A DNA stretch of 49,759 nucleotides. It comes from an uncultured Paracoccaceae bacterium. Its GTDB lineage: Bacteria > Pseudomonadota > Alphaproteobacteria > Rhodobacterales > Rhodobacteraceae. Positions 49,682 through 49,759 of the stretch are shown in pieces. Location: assembly GCA_947489705.1 (NCBI GenBank), contig CANLEQ010000024.1:1-49759 (forward strand), in the 5' to 3' direction. How positions within the stretch are numbered: position 1 is the first letter of the stretch; each line of letters starts with the position of its first letter. Position numbers and translations under genes: made by a program. The notes beneath the pieces were generated by a model. It was given only the letters and a program-made list of their open reading frames with translations. It was not told the DNA's origin and ran no database searches.

Positions 49682-49759
49682 TACCTATGGCCCTCCTTCC
49701 TGACTCGATTGTGAGGTGCGCGCGCTTTCGGGCCGTGATTCCGTTCTTCCGTTGACGGG

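Noticed and set aside
1-49759. tRNA, rRNA, CRISPR array, prophage or insertion sequence
   Set aside because: No T-loop-like tRNA signature, regularly spaced repeats, transposase, integrase or phage genes were seen. The only long repeat found is the 48-bp element pair.

Overview
The window is chromosomal DNA of very high GC content, densely packed with genes whose third codon positions are almost all G or C. Gene content and order point to an alphaproteobacterium of the Rhodobacterales (Roseobacter/Rhodobacteraceae type). Indicators are the serB/serC-serA cluster, a CenR-like response regulator beside xthA, DUF2794 and DUF3576 proteins, the leuS-lptE-holA operon, glutathione-dependent formaldehyde oxidation genes and a short acidic porin. 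I see no tRNA or rRNA gene, phage, insertion sequence or CRISPR array. The species cannot be named from the sequence alone.

Layout. 1-9.9 kb: DUF2243 membrane protein; pncA-EamA pair; trhO; rnr; a minus-strand operon (113-aa protein, dapE, GNAT); GlsB protein; a cation exchanger with an unusual leader; dapD. 10-19 kb: LOG protein; ialB-like gene, rlmN and DUF2945; zinc-type asparaginase; serB facing serC-serA. 18-26 kb: YkgJ protein, PPP-type phosphatase, a 26-aa membrane protein, asd, carbonic anhydrase, a helical protein, M17 aminopeptidase coupled to an NlpC/P60 hydrolase, DUF2794, GST. 26-34.3 kb: DUF3108 and I78 proteins, frmA, MFS, NYN protein, TetR/AEC pair, fghA, YaiI, HAD. 34.3-42.3 kb: two SDR genes behind strong inverted repeats, leuS-lptE-holA, a GT4 glycosyltransferase and DUF3576. 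42.3-49.7 kb: small secreted protein, porin, YggS, ribA-LD-transpeptidase, response regulator, secreted protein, xthA, DUF475.

Most of this is core metabolism and RNA handling. asd, dapD and dapE belong to the succinylase route to diaminopimelate and lysine. serA, serB and serC make up the phosphorylated serine pathway. frmA and fghA together oxidise formaldehyde through glutathione. rnr, rlmN, trhO and leuS act on RNA and translation. Many neighbouring genes overlap by four bases (ATGA, GTGA or TTGA), which implies translational coupling.

No wholly new multi-gene system stands out. The most unusual items are regulatory or small: (1) a seven-codon leader ORF behind a terminator-like hairpin whose stop overlaps the TTG start of the cation exchanger; (2) a 48-bp palindromic element found twice at 47/48 identity, both times just after a stop codon; (3) a perfect 26-bp palindrome upstream of the SDR pair; (4) a 26-residue membrane protein; (5) a glycosyltransferase gene between leuS and DUF3576; and (6) an SDR with Arg in place of the catalytic Lys.
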